Shown: positions 1 through 6,156, numbered from the stretch's first letter. The stretch: 6,352 nucleotides of DNA from Actinomycetota bacterium (GCA_026392265.1 JAPLCL010000299.1:1-6352), one strand, 5' to 3'. The notes: generated from the sequence alone by a model not told the origin. Program-made: numbers and translations.

Positions 1-588
1 CACCGCGACGCTGCCGCTGAGCAGCGCGACCGGGAGCGTGACCACGAGCGAGACCGTGCGCGAGATGGCCGACTGCGAGAGCCAGCCGATATCGCCGTAG
101 GCGTAGCAGAGCATGATGCAGGCGAACAGGACTCCGGCGACCAGCGCCCATGGCGCCCCCTTGGTCGACTTGGCGCGGCCCTCGAACGACGTGAGCACAG
201 CTCCGGCCACGCAGAGGACCAGCGCCACGGCGACGGCGGGCGTGACCGGTACGCCGAGCAGGACCACCACGACGGCAACGTAGGCGCCCTGCAGCGAGGT
301 GAGCGCCGAGATCAGGCCGAGGTCGCCGACCTGCAGGCCGCGCAGGAGGCAGAAGAGGGCGCCGAAGTAGAGGACGCCGGCGAGCGCAGCCAGCCCGGCA
401 CCGCGCCATTCGCCGGCGTCCGGCAGTCCGTCCACCAGCAGCGCGACAGGGAGGATGACGATCGCTCCGGTCACGAGCACCCAGAACATCTGCGTGAGCG
501 GCCGCGTCGCGCGCGTGACTCGCTGCGAAAACATGTCGCTGCTCGCATAGGAAAGAGAGGCCAGAAGGCCTGAGAGGACGGTCAGCAT
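1..588 (-). CDS. EamA/DMT-family transporter, partial (C-terminus off left edge)
   Basis: Seen: an open frame reads from an ATG at 588-586 to the window edge without a stop, giving the first 196 residues. It is strongly hydrophobic, with about six to seven likely membrane segments (roughly residues 1-18, 33-53, 63-83, 92-112, 115-136, 147-166 and 174-195). The first EamA repeat is complete and the second begins near residue 147. It aligns through its length with the next gene upstream: both begin MLTV, share an EWR motif near residue 60, an LLRGL motif near 82 and a G-x-x-VAV motif near 101-106. They are therefore tandem paralogues. Family knowledge: EamA proteins are ten-helix inner-membrane carriers that often export amino acids or other small metabolites; the substrate here cannot be told. 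The ribosome site is weak (GGATAG about 13 bases upstream). It is probably the third gene of the flavodiiron operon, 51 bases after the previous stop. The short linker between repeats contrasts with its paralogue. Confidence 0.88.
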   Translation of the reverse strand, partial: MLTVLSGLLASLSYASSDMFSQRVTRATRPLTQMFWVLVTGAIVILPVALLVDGLPDAGEWRGAGLAALAGVLYFGALFCLLRGLQVGDLGLISALTSLQGAYVAVVVVLLGVPVTPAVAVALVLCVAGAVLTSFEGRAKSTKGAPWALVAGVLFACIMLCYAYGDIGWLSQSAISRTVSLVVTLPVALLSGSVAV

Positions 589-639
589 GCGGCCAGTCTA
601 TCCGAGCGCCGGCGGCGCGGACGCTGACGGACGAGTCTG

Positions 640-1554
640 CTACCCGGTGGCGAGCAGCGCCACCGCCACGCAGGTGAGCGCCACTCCGGCGATCTGCACC
701 CGCGAGAGCCGCTCGCGCAGCACAAGGAGTCCAAGGATGGCGGCCATGGTCCCGCCCTGCACCACCACCACCGAGGCGATCGCCACCGGGCCCACACTGA
801 TCGCCGCCGCCAGCCCGACGAACGCGGCGGCGTCGAAGATCCCGGCATAGGCCGCGCGCCGCGCGAGAGCGCGCGGCAGCCGCAGGCCGGCGAGCGCCAA
901 CGCGATCGGCACGAGCACCACCATCGTCCCCAGCCGCCCGTAGGCGGCGAGCGCCACCGGGTGCAGCGCGCCTGCCTCGACGCAGAGCAGCATCGTGCCG
1001 GCGCAGAGCGCCGACGAGAGCAGCGCCCAGCCGGCGCCGGCTGTTGCGCGGGTCCGGCGGGCCGGCGCCGAGGCGCCGGCCGCCCCGCCCGCGCCATTCC
1101 CGGCGCTCTCGTCCGGCCCGAGCACTTCCTCCTTCGGCGCTTTCTCGACCGACGCCATCAAGCCTCCGACCACGGCCAGCGGCAGGCCGATCGCGGCAAG
1201 CGCCGGCAGCGGCTCTCCCCGGGTGATCATGATGACGGCCACGAAGCCGCCGGCCAGCGAGGCGAGCGGGGTGACCACCGACAGATTGCCCTTGACGAGG
1301 CCGCGCAGGAGGGCGCCGAGACCCGCGGCCTCACAGACGCCACTCGCCGTGGCGAAGGCGACGGCCCGCCATTCGGCGGAGCCGCTGGGCGGGCCGCTCA
1401 GCACGAGCGCGAGCGGCAGCAGGATGACGAGGCCGATACCCATCGACCAGGTGAGCGCCGTCCAGACGGCGGCGGCGCGCACCACCTTGACCATCAGGAA
1501 ATCGTGCAGCGCGTAGCCCAGCGCCGACCCCAGACCGAGGACGACGGTCAGCAA
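640..1554 (-). CDS. EamA/DMT-family transporter, complete, TTG start
   Basis: A 304-residue hydrophobic protein of normal EamA length with about ten predicted membrane helices (roughly 3-22, 30-53, 63-84, 92-111, 114-135, 173-192, 198-222, 235-254, 256-278, 283-303). The two EamA repeats are separated by a hydrophilic Gly/Ala/charge-rich linker at about residues 137-173, some 30 residues longer than in the downstream paralogue. The second repeat ends with the usual family pattern, an R-ERLS motif at 280-284 followed by a final helix. The start is TTG at 1554-1552: no ATG or GTG lies in frame between it and the upstream in-frame TGA at 1590-1588, and the residues after it (LTV) match the ATG-started paralogue. 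The ribosome site is poor (a GAAG stretch about 9 bases upstream), so translation may depend on coupling to the flavodiiron gene, whose stop is 33 bases upstream. Membrane export of a small metabolite is family inference; the substrate is unknown. Confidence 0.9.
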   Translation of the reverse strand: MLTVVLGLGSALGYALHDFLMVKVVRAAAVWTALTWSMGIGLVILLPLALVLSGPPSGSAEWRAVAFATASGVCEAAGLGALLRGLVKGNLSVVTPLASLAGGFVAVIMITRGEPLPALAAIGLPLAVVGGLMASVEKAPKEEVLGPDESAGNGAGGAAGASAPARRTRATAGAGWALLSSALCAGTMLLCVEAGALHPVALAAYGRLGTMVVLVPIALALAGLRLPRALARRAAYAGIFDAAAFVGLAAAISVGPVAIASVVVVQGGTMAAILGLLVLRERLSRVQIAGVALTCVAVALLATG

Positions 1555-1587
1555 GGTGCACGCTTCACGCGGCGGCGCCCGCTCGCG

Positions 1588-2802
1588 TCAGGATGGATCG
1601 GTCCGGCAGACCGTGAGGTCGGCGAAGTTGCGCGGCCCCAGATCCTTGTGCTTCTCGGCGATCGTGTCGGCCAAAGCGTCGAGCGCCGCGTAGTCCGCCG
1701 CGCGTGGCAGGCCTTTGGCCATCACCGGGTCGAGCAGCTCGACCTTGAGCTTGGGCATCATGCCGACCAGGGTCTCCACCGTCTTGCCGGCCCAGCCGTA
1801 GGAGCCGATGACCGTGGCGTACTTGGCGCGCGGCCTGAGGGCATTGGCGAGAAAGGCCGCGTAGGCGGCCAGAGGGTGAGGCCCGGTGAGCACGGTGCAC
1901 GCGCCCAGGACGATGGTGCCGGCGTGGACCAGCGAGCTGGCGAGCTCGCCGGCATCGAGCGTGGTGAGGTCGAAGCGCTCCACGGCCACGCCGCGGTCGG
2001 TGAGCGCGGCCGTGAGGTGGTCCACCATCAGCCGAGTGCTGTCGTGCATCGTGACGTATGGCAGGCAGACGATGTTCTGCGGCTCGCCGCCGGCCCAGTC
2101 GCGGTAGGCCTCGATGATGAATCCCGGATCATCGTACACGGGCCCATGGCTGGGGCCGATCATCGCGATCGGGTACTGCGTCACCTTCTCGATGTTCCTC
2201 AGCACCTGGGCGCCGAACGGCATCATGATCTCGGCGTAGTACCGCTTGGCGCCGTCGTACACCTCGTGCTTGTCGGCGAAGATGTCGCTGGTGGCGTAGT
2301 GCGAGCCGAAGAAGTCGCAGCTGAACAGGATCCTGTCCTCGTCCAGCCAGGTGCTCATGGTCTCGGGCCAATGGACCCACGGGGTGAACAGGAACTTCAG
2401 CGTCTTGTCGCCCAGCGAGACTTCGTCGCCGTCGGCGACGACATTGAAGCGCGCGTCGTCGACGTGCAGGTGGTCGATCAGCATCCCCCGGGCTTTCTCG
2501 TTGCACACGATCGTGAGCTCGGGGAAGCGCTCGAGGAGCATCGGCGTCGAGCCCGAGTGATCCTGCTCCACATGGTTGATCACGAGGTAGTCCGGCGCGG
2601 GGAGCTCGTCGAGCTGGCGCGACAGCGACTGCCAGTGGACAGGATCGACGGTGTCGATGAGGGCGTTCTTTTCGCTGCCCTGCACGAAGTAGGCGTTGTA
2701 GCTCGTGCCGTGGGGCAGCGGGATGAGCGCGTCGAAGAGGCGGCGATCCCAGTCGACGGCGCCGATGAGATGGACGTTGGGGACGATCTCGCGTGGCTTC
2801 AT
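1588..2802 (-). CDS. Flavodiiron protein (A-type flavoprotein), O2 or NO reductase
   Basis: A 404-residue two-domain protein, the normal length for a class A flavodiiron protein. Residues 1-240 form a metallo-beta-lactamase-like domain with all expected diiron ligands: H77, E79, D81 and H82 in NHVEQDH, H144 in VHWPET, D163 in SCDFFGSH and H219 in PSHGP. Residues about 242-390 form a flavodoxin-like FMN domain, with a phosphate-loop-like YVTMHDSTR at 249-257, a second loop ACTVLTGPHP at 301-310 and SYGWAGK at 334-340. Family knowledge: these soluble cytoplasmic enzymes reduce O2 to water and/or NO to N2O, taking electrons from rubredoxin, coenzyme F420 or another donor. No C-terminal rubredoxin or flavin-reductase domain is fused, so a separate donor is needed and none is in the window. 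The ATG at 2802-2800 is supported by GAGGA at 2812-2808, five bases away. It is first in a probable operon with two EamA transporters. The FMN loops differ from textbook ones (see findings). O2 versus NO preference cannot be decided from sequence. Confidence 0.95.
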   Translation of the reverse strand: MKPREIVPNVHLIGAVDWDRRLFDALIPLPHGTSYNAYFVQGSEKNALIDTVDPVHWQSLSRQLDELPAPDYLVINHVEQDHSGSTPMLLERFPELTIVCNEKARGMLIDHLHVDDARFNVVADGDEVSLGDKTLKFLFTPWVHWPETMSTWLDEDRILFSCDFFGSHYATSDIFADKHEVYDGAKRYYAEIMMPFGAQVLRNIEKVTQYPIAMIGPSHGPVYDDPGFIIEAYRDWAGGEPQNIVCLPYVTMHDSTRLMVDHLTAALTDRGVAVERFDLTTLDAGELASSLVHAGTIVLGACTVLTGPHPLAAYAAFLANALRPRAKYATVIGSYGWAGKTVETLVGMMPKLKVELLDPVMAKGLPRAADYAALDALADTIAEKHKDLGPRNFADLTVCRTDPS

Positions 2803-2807
2803 GACAT

Positions 2808-2812
2808 TCCTC
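2808..2812 (-). promoter_or_regulatory. Shine-Dalgarno site of the flavodiiron gene
   Basis: The minus strand reads GAGGA here, five bases before the ATG at 2802. It fixes the start, since other frames in this region extend further upstream but have no comparable site. Confidence 0.7.
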
Positions 2813-2846
2813 GATGAGGTCGGGAACTGCGGATGCGGCTTCTTGG

Positions 2847-2852
2847 AGTATA
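2847..2852 (-). promoter_or_regulatory. Possible -10 element of the flavodiiron operon
   Basis: The minus strand reads TATACT, five of six matches to the sigma-70 consensus TATAAT and one of the few AT-rich patches in the divergent spacer. It lies 44 bases before the flavodiiron ATG, which would give a leader of about 35-40 bases. The -35 is not clear: TTGGCT lies upstream but only 14 bases away, shorter than the usual 16-18. I see no convincing counterpart for the plus-strand VOC gene, although TAGCAT at 2900-2905 is a weak candidate. Confidence 0.35.
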
Positions 2853-2924
2853 TCCGCGCGGGTGGTAGCCAAGCCTGTCGGAACGGGGAATAGCAGCGGT
2901 AGCATTGGACACATCGGCACGAGC

Positions 2925-2930
2925 GGAGGT
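2925..2930 (+). promoter_or_regulatory. Shine-Dalgarno site of the VOC gene
   Basis: GGAGGT lies six bases before the ATG at 2937. It selects this start over the in-frame ATG at 2814, which would add 41 residues of low-complexity, non-VOC sequence running across the divergent promoter region. Confidence 0.75.
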
Positions 2931-2936
2931 GTGGCG

Positions 2937-3365
2937 ATGGGGCTGCAGGCGAGAGTCAGCGTGATCACGCTGGGAGTCGCGGACGTGCCGCGGGCCAGGC
3001 GCTTCTATCAGGCGCTCGGCTACCCGCTGAGCGGCGCGCCGCAGGACAGCGTGGCGTTCTTCAGCAACGCCGGGTCACGGCTTGCCCTGTACTCGCGGGA
3101 GGCCATGGCGGAGGAGGCCGGGCAGGCGGCAGCCCGACCCGGCTCGATCGGCGTCGCCCTGGCCATCAACCTCGAGAGCAGGGAGCTGGTGGACGAGGCC
3201 CTGGCGGCCGCAGTTGAGGCCGGCGGTACTCTTCTGCGACCGGCCCAGGAGCGCTTCTGGGGCGGCTACTCCGGCTACTTCGCCGACCCTGACGGCCACT
3301 CCTGGGAGGTCGCCCACAACCCGTTCTGGGCGATCGGCGAGGACGGGTTGCCGGAGCTGCCGTAG
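2937..3365 (+). CDS. VOC-superfamily (glyoxalase/bleomycin-resistance fold) protein
   Basis: A 142-residue protein, the usual size for a single-chain VOC protein with two beta-alpha-beta-beta-beta modules. The first module starts at about residue 6 with a VSVITLGVAD strand, followed by a helix ending in RRFYQALGY (21-29), a hallmark of the fold. The second module covers about residues 70-127 and ends in the conserved run WGGYSGYFADPDGHSWEVAHNP (residues 108-129, split here as WGGYSGYF then ADPDGHSWEVAHNP). Family knowledge: VOC members include metal-dependent lyases, dioxygenases, isomerases and drug-binding proteins, so the reaction cannot be named. E124 (in SWEV) sits at a usual metal-ligand position, but the usual first-strand histidine appears to be replaced, so metal binding is doubtful. 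The gene is alone on the plus strand, divergent from the flavodiiron gene and convergent with the MttB-family gene. It is probably a monocistronic unit unrelated in function to its neighbours, or a small accessory enzyme. Confidence 0.88.
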   Translation: MGLQARVSVITLGVADVPRARRFYQALGYPLSGAPQDSVAFFSNAGSRLALYSREAMAEEAGQAAARPGSIGVALAINLESRELVDEALAAAVEAGGTLLRPAQERFWGGYSGYFADPDGHSWEVAHNPFWAIGEDGLPELP

Positions 3366-3384
3366 GGCTGGCGGCGCGGGAGGC

Positions 3385-3402
3385 GCCGGCCGTCAGGCCG
3401 GC
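3385..3402. terminator. GC-rich hairpin between convergent genes, possible terminator
   Basis: GCCGGCC (3385-3391) and GGCCGGC (3396-3402) form a perfect seven-base-pair stem with the four-base loop GTCA. It lies 20 bases after the VOC stop and spans the TGA of the MttB-family gene (3395-3393). No T-run follows on either strand, so it is not a textbook intrinsic terminator; it could slow or protect transcript ends from both sides. GC-rich inverted repeats also arise by chance in such DNA. Confidence 0.35.
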
Positions 3403-4847
3403 CGCACCCGCGCGTCGGCTCTCGCGAGAATCGAATCGAGTGCTGCTTGCACTACGGCCGGCAGCGCAGGTACCCCCTGCCGCGCGAGGATCTGCGCCCC
3501 GCGTGCGGCGGCCACGGCAGCGGCGGCCTGGCCGCCGTCCGCGCCGGCGGCCGCAGGCCCTCCGGCCCCTCCGCCTAGCCACTCCTCGCGCGAGCGCCGG
3601 TCGAATACCTGCGGCTGCCAGCGCTCGCGGGCGTGCCGGCGCGTGTGCTTGTGCTTCAGGAAGAGCTCGCCCGGACCGACCTGCTCGATCACCTCCAGGC
3701 CGAGCGCCTCATCGGTGATCTCGATGGGCTTCAGAAACGCCCTCACCCACCCCGCGATGTCGTCGCAGAGCACCACCTGTGTGAGCGAGCCGGTGTACGC
3801 CGATTCCATGAAGCCGATGTCGTGGATCATGTGGCCGCCGCTCACGGCGTCGGCCAGCAACGTCAGAGCCGCTTCGGCCGCAGCCTGCTGGTCGGGCAGC
3901 TTGCTGTCGGTCACGCCGCCCAGCGTCCACATGGGCAGGCCGTACCAGTGCAGCAGGCTCGAGTACACGGCGCGGTGGTCGGGCCACGAGAAGATGTCGA
4001 CCATCGTACGCATGTCGAGGGCCTCGCCGGCCCAGCCGATGGCGATGTACGGAGCGCCTTCGCGCTTGAGCTGGGCCATCACGAGGCCGGCAAGAACGCC
4101 GGCGTTCACGACCACTGTGGATCCGAGGACGGTCATCGGAGCAACGGTGCCGGCGGTCGAGACGGGGCTGTAGATGCAGGGCAGGTTGCGCTCCGCGAGA
4201 TCGAGCAGCGTGCGGACAGCCTCCGCGTTGTGCACCAGAGGGAACAGGGTGTTCTTGTAGCAGGCGACCAGCGGGCGGGCGGCCAAGGCCTGCGGCCCGC
4301 CCACGACAGCCTCCGCCATCTCGGTGATGTCGAGGTGCGCCGTCACATCGTTGAGCGTCACGTAGACGATGGGCTTGATGGTGTTGGCGAGCATCGCCAC
4401 CATCTGGTGCCGGTCCATCACCTCAGGCGTCACGTCGCTCGGCGTGAACAGGCTCATAACGAAGTCGAGGTTCTCGCAGGCGTCCTGCACCCGCGCCGCC
4501 GCGACGACGTCCGTAAGGACGGCGCGGCGGCGTTCGCCGGTACGGTGGTCGCAGCAGTTCATACAGTCGCTGCCGGCGCCGAAGGAGTACTCGTAGCCGC
4601 CGCAGCGCAGCGCCGGCCGCCCATCGCGCCCATACAGCGTGACTTCTTTGGGCGCGACGCTCAAAGCCCATGCGACGAGCTTCGCCGGTATGCGTACCCG
4701 GTTCCCGTCCACCGCCGCGCCTGCCCGACGCAGCAGCTCAAGTCCCTCGGGCTCATCGACGATCAGCCCGGTCCTCTGTAGCACGCGCAACGTTGCGTCG
4801 TGGAGCTGCTCACACTGCCCGTCGTCCAACCGCGAGTAGAACCGCAT
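3393..4847 (-). CDS. Trimethylamine methyltransferase (MttB) family protein, non-pyrrolysine type
   Basis: A 484-residue protein of the MttB/COG5598 family, close to the family's usual length. Recognisable parts: an N-terminal helical region (residues 1-70, with LHDATLRVLQRTGLIVDEP); a TIM-barrel-like core with TPSDVTPEVMDRHQM near 135-149 and SPVSTAGTVAPMTVLGSTVV near 227-246; a VDIFSWPDHRAVYSS motif at 283-297; a GGVTDSKLPDQQAAAE motif at 310-325; and a late HTRRHARERWQPQVFDRRSREEW block at 401-423 (given in part: HTRRHARERW, then DRRSREEW). Family knowledge: members move a methyl group from a quaternary or tertiary amine to a corrinoid protein. True trimethylamine enzymes carry pyrrolysine at an in-frame UAG; none interrupts this frame, so it belongs to the group that includes the glycine-betaine, proline-betaine and carnitine demethylases. 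The substrate is unknown. The start at 4847 is chosen because AGGGGG lies five bases upstream; a longer frame to 5000 would overlap the preceding gene. It follows the ArgZ-like gene by 29 bases, so co-transcription is likely. An Ala/Gly-rich stretch lies at about 425-450. Confidence 0.93.
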   Translation of the reverse strand: MRFYSRLDDGQCEQLHDATLRVLQRTGLIVDEPEGLELLRRAGAAVDGNRVRIPAKLVAWALSVAPKEVTLYGRDGRPALRCGGYEYSFGAGSDCMNCCDHRTGERRRAVLTDVVAAARVQDACENLDFVMSLFTPSDVTPEVMDRHQMVAMLANTIKPIVYVTLNDVTAHLDITEMAEAVVGGPQALAARPLVACYKNTLFPLVHNAEAVRTLLDLAERNLPCIYSPVSTAGTVAPMTVLGSTVVVNAGVLAGLVMAQLKREGAPYIAIGWAGEALDMRTMVDIFSWPDHRAVYSSLLHWYGLPMWTLGGVTDSKLPDQQAAAEAALTLLADAVSGGHMIHDIGFMESAYTGSLTQVVLCDDIAGWVRAFLKPIEITDEALGLEVIEQVGPGELFLKHKHTRRHARERWQPQVFDRRSREEWLGGGAGGPAAAGADGGQAAAAVAAARGAQILARQGVPALPAVVQAALDSILARADARVRPA

Positions 4848-4852
4848 GCGTA

Positions 4853-4858
4853 CCCCCT
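4853..4858 (-). promoter_or_regulatory. Shine-Dalgarno site of the MttB-family gene
   Basis: The minus strand reads AGGGGG here, five bases before the ATG at 4847-4845. It lies in the 29-base gap after the ArgZ-like gene's stop and rules out the longer reading of the frame that begins inside that gene. Confidence 0.6.
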
Positions 4859-4876
4859 GAACCCCGGCGAGACCCC

Positions 4877-6100
4877 TCAGCCCTCGAGCTCGTCGGCCAC
4901 CTGCTCGACGAACAGGCCGACGTCGGTGACGATGCCGACCGTCTGGAAGCTGCCGCGGTCGGCCAGCTTCGTGACGACCGCCGGATTGATGTCCACGCAC
5001 ACGGTGCGCACCGAGGCCGGCAGCATGTTGCCGACGGCGATGCTGTGCAGCATGGTGCTGAGCATGAGGCAGGCGCCGGCCTGCTGTGCGTACTGGCGCA
5101 TGACCCTCTGCGCCTCCATCACGTCAGTGATCACTTCGGGCATGGGGCCGTCGTCGCGGATGCTGCCGGCGAGCACGAACGGCGTGCCCGTCTTGATCAG
5201 GGTGTACATGAGGCCGCTGGTGAGCACGCCTCGATCGACGGCGGCCTCGATGGAGCCGCAGCGCCGGATGGTGTTGATGGCGCGCAGGTGGTGCTCGTGG
5301 CCGCCGGGGACCGGCGTGCCCTCCTTGAGGCTGATGCCCAGTGAGGTGCCGAACAGGCTGGACTCGATGTCGTGGGTGGCGATGGCGTTCCCGCCGAACA
5401 CGGCGCCGATGTAGCCCGCCTCGATGAGGCGGGCCAGGTGCGGCGCCGCCCCCGTGTGCACCACGGCGGGGCCCACGACGGCGATGGTGAGCTTGCCCTG
5501 CTGCCTGACCTGGCGCAGCTCGCGGGCCACTTCGCGCACGATCTGCGCCTTGGGCTTCTCACTGCTGACCGCCGAGGCCATGAACTCGAACGGCTGGCTC
5601 TCGCGCGGCCGCTCGAGCGGCAGTACGCGGATGCCGCGATGGCCGGTGACGAAACGGTCGCCGGCCCGCACGTCGCTCATCGCCAGCGTCTCGGCCGTGC
5701 CGCCCGCCTCGTCCACGCGGATACCGCAGTCCATCTCGGGATGCCGCACGCGCACCCATTCGGCATCCACACGCACAAACGTCTCGAGATTGGTGGTGGA
5801 GTAGAAAGCGTCGGGGAAGACGCCGTCCATGTCGGCGGCCTCGAGCACGACGTCCTGCGGCTTGACGGCCACGACGCCGAACTCGGTGATGGCCGTCAGC
5901 AGCTCGTCGAGGTGGGCAGCGTCGCGGCCAAAGATGCGCATCACGGCGCGCGACGGGTCGTCCTTCATGCGCCCGACCTCGAAGGTGAGCATCTCGAACT
6001 CGCCGTCGAGATCCATGATCTGGTCCATGATGTGCGGCATCATCAGCGAGTCGATGAGGTGCCCTTCGATCTGGACGTCTTCGTATGGCGTGTCGGGCAT
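4877..6100 (-). CDS. TIGR00300 / ArgZ-C-like protein, probable ornithine cyclodeaminase (LOR/SDH domain)
   Basis: A 407-residue protein matching the TIGR00300 family. Residues about 8-100 form the LOR/SDH conserved domain (GHLIDSLMMPHIMDQIMDL at 13-31, FYSTTNLETFVRV at 99-111, EMDCGIRVDE at 122-131). Residues about 170-405 form a Rossmann-like nucleotide-binding part, with FEFMASAVSSEKPK at 171-184, VVGPAVVHTGA at 208-218, FGGNAIATHDIE at 235-246, AGSIRDDGPMPEVITDVMEA at 311-330 and DINPAVVTKLADRG at 370-383. Family knowledge: the C-terminal part of cyanobacterial arginine-degrading AgrE/ArgZ belongs here and converts ornithine to proline and ammonia with NAD; stand-alone forms are common in archaea and anaerobic bacteria. 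No arginine-dihydrolase domain is fused here. The activity is therefore likely but not certain. ATG at 6100-6098 has GGAGGA at 6110-6105, four bases away. It sits between an EamA transporter gene 56 bases upstream and the MttB-family gene 29 bases downstream. Confidence 0.88.
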   Translation of the reverse strand: MPDTPYEDVQIEGHLIDSLMMPHIMDQIMDLDGEFEMLTFEVGRMKDDPSRAVMRIFGRDAAHLDELLTAITEFGVVAVKPQDVVLEAADMDGVFPDAFYSTTNLETFVRVDAEWVRVRHPEMDCGIRVDEAGGTAETLAMSDVRAGDRFVTGHRGIRVLPLERPRESQPFEFMASAVSSEKPKAQIVREVARELRQVRQQGKLTIAVVGPAVVHTGAAPHLARLIEAGYIGAVFGGNAIATHDIESSLFGTSLGISLKEGTPVPGGHEHHLRAINTIRRCGSIEAAVDRGVLTSGLMYTLIKTGTPFVLAGSIRDDGPMPEVITDVMEAQRVMRQYAQQAGACLMLSTMLHSIAVGNMLPASVRTVCVDINPAVVTKLADRGSFQTVGIVTDVGLFVEQVADELEG

Positions 6101-6104
6101 CGGA

Positions 6105-6110
6105 TCCTCC
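6105..6110 (-). promoter_or_regulatory. Shine-Dalgarno site of the ArgZ-like gene
   Basis: The minus strand reads GGAGGA, a strong site four bases before the ATG at 6100. The 56-base spacer above it (6101-6156) has only a faint TATCCT that could be a -10 and no clear terminator, so both read-through from the transporter gene and a private promoter are possible. Confidence 0.7.
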
Positions 6111-6156
6111 GTGGCTCGTGGCCGCTCGGCAGAAGGATAGCAGGCGAACGCGGCGG

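Noticed and set aside
589..639. GC-rich near-palindrome between the two EamA paralogues as a terminator
   Set aside because: The inverted repeat around 604-617 is imperfect, lacks a T-run, and the short gap between like-oriented genes fits an operon.
961..2817. 618-codon plus-strand open frame
   Set aside because: It runs antisense across the EamA and flavodiiron genes, is rich in Arg, His, Gly and Asp without any domain pattern, and has no convincing ribosome site. It is a shadow frame typical of GC-rich DNA.
2814..2936. 41-residue extension of the VOC protein
   Set aside because: No family similarity, and GGAGGT six bases before the ATG at 2937 marks the real start.
2129..2968. 279-codon minus-strand frame overlapping the flavodiiron gene
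   Set aside because: It is the frame-shifted shadow of the flavodiiron gene; the correct frame carries all conserved motifs.
3082..4173. 363-codon plus-strand frame spanning the VOC gene end and the MttB gene
   Set aside because: It crosses two real genes in the wrong frame and looks like composition-driven Arg/Ser/Pro-rich translation.
3633..4781. 382-codon plus-strand open frame opposite the MttB-family gene
   Set aside because: Low-complexity His/Arg/Val composition and complete overlap with a well-supported conserved gene on the other strand.
3393..4847. Pyrrolysine-containing trimethylamine methyltransferase
   Set aside because: The frame has no internal TAG and runs through the conserved TDSK region without interruption, so there is no sign of amber-coded pyrrolysine.
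4848..5000. 51-residue N-terminal extension of the MttB-family protein
   Set aside because: It overlaps the ArgZ-like gene, is Arg/Gly-rich and unlike the family, and a good ribosome site marks the ATG at 4847.
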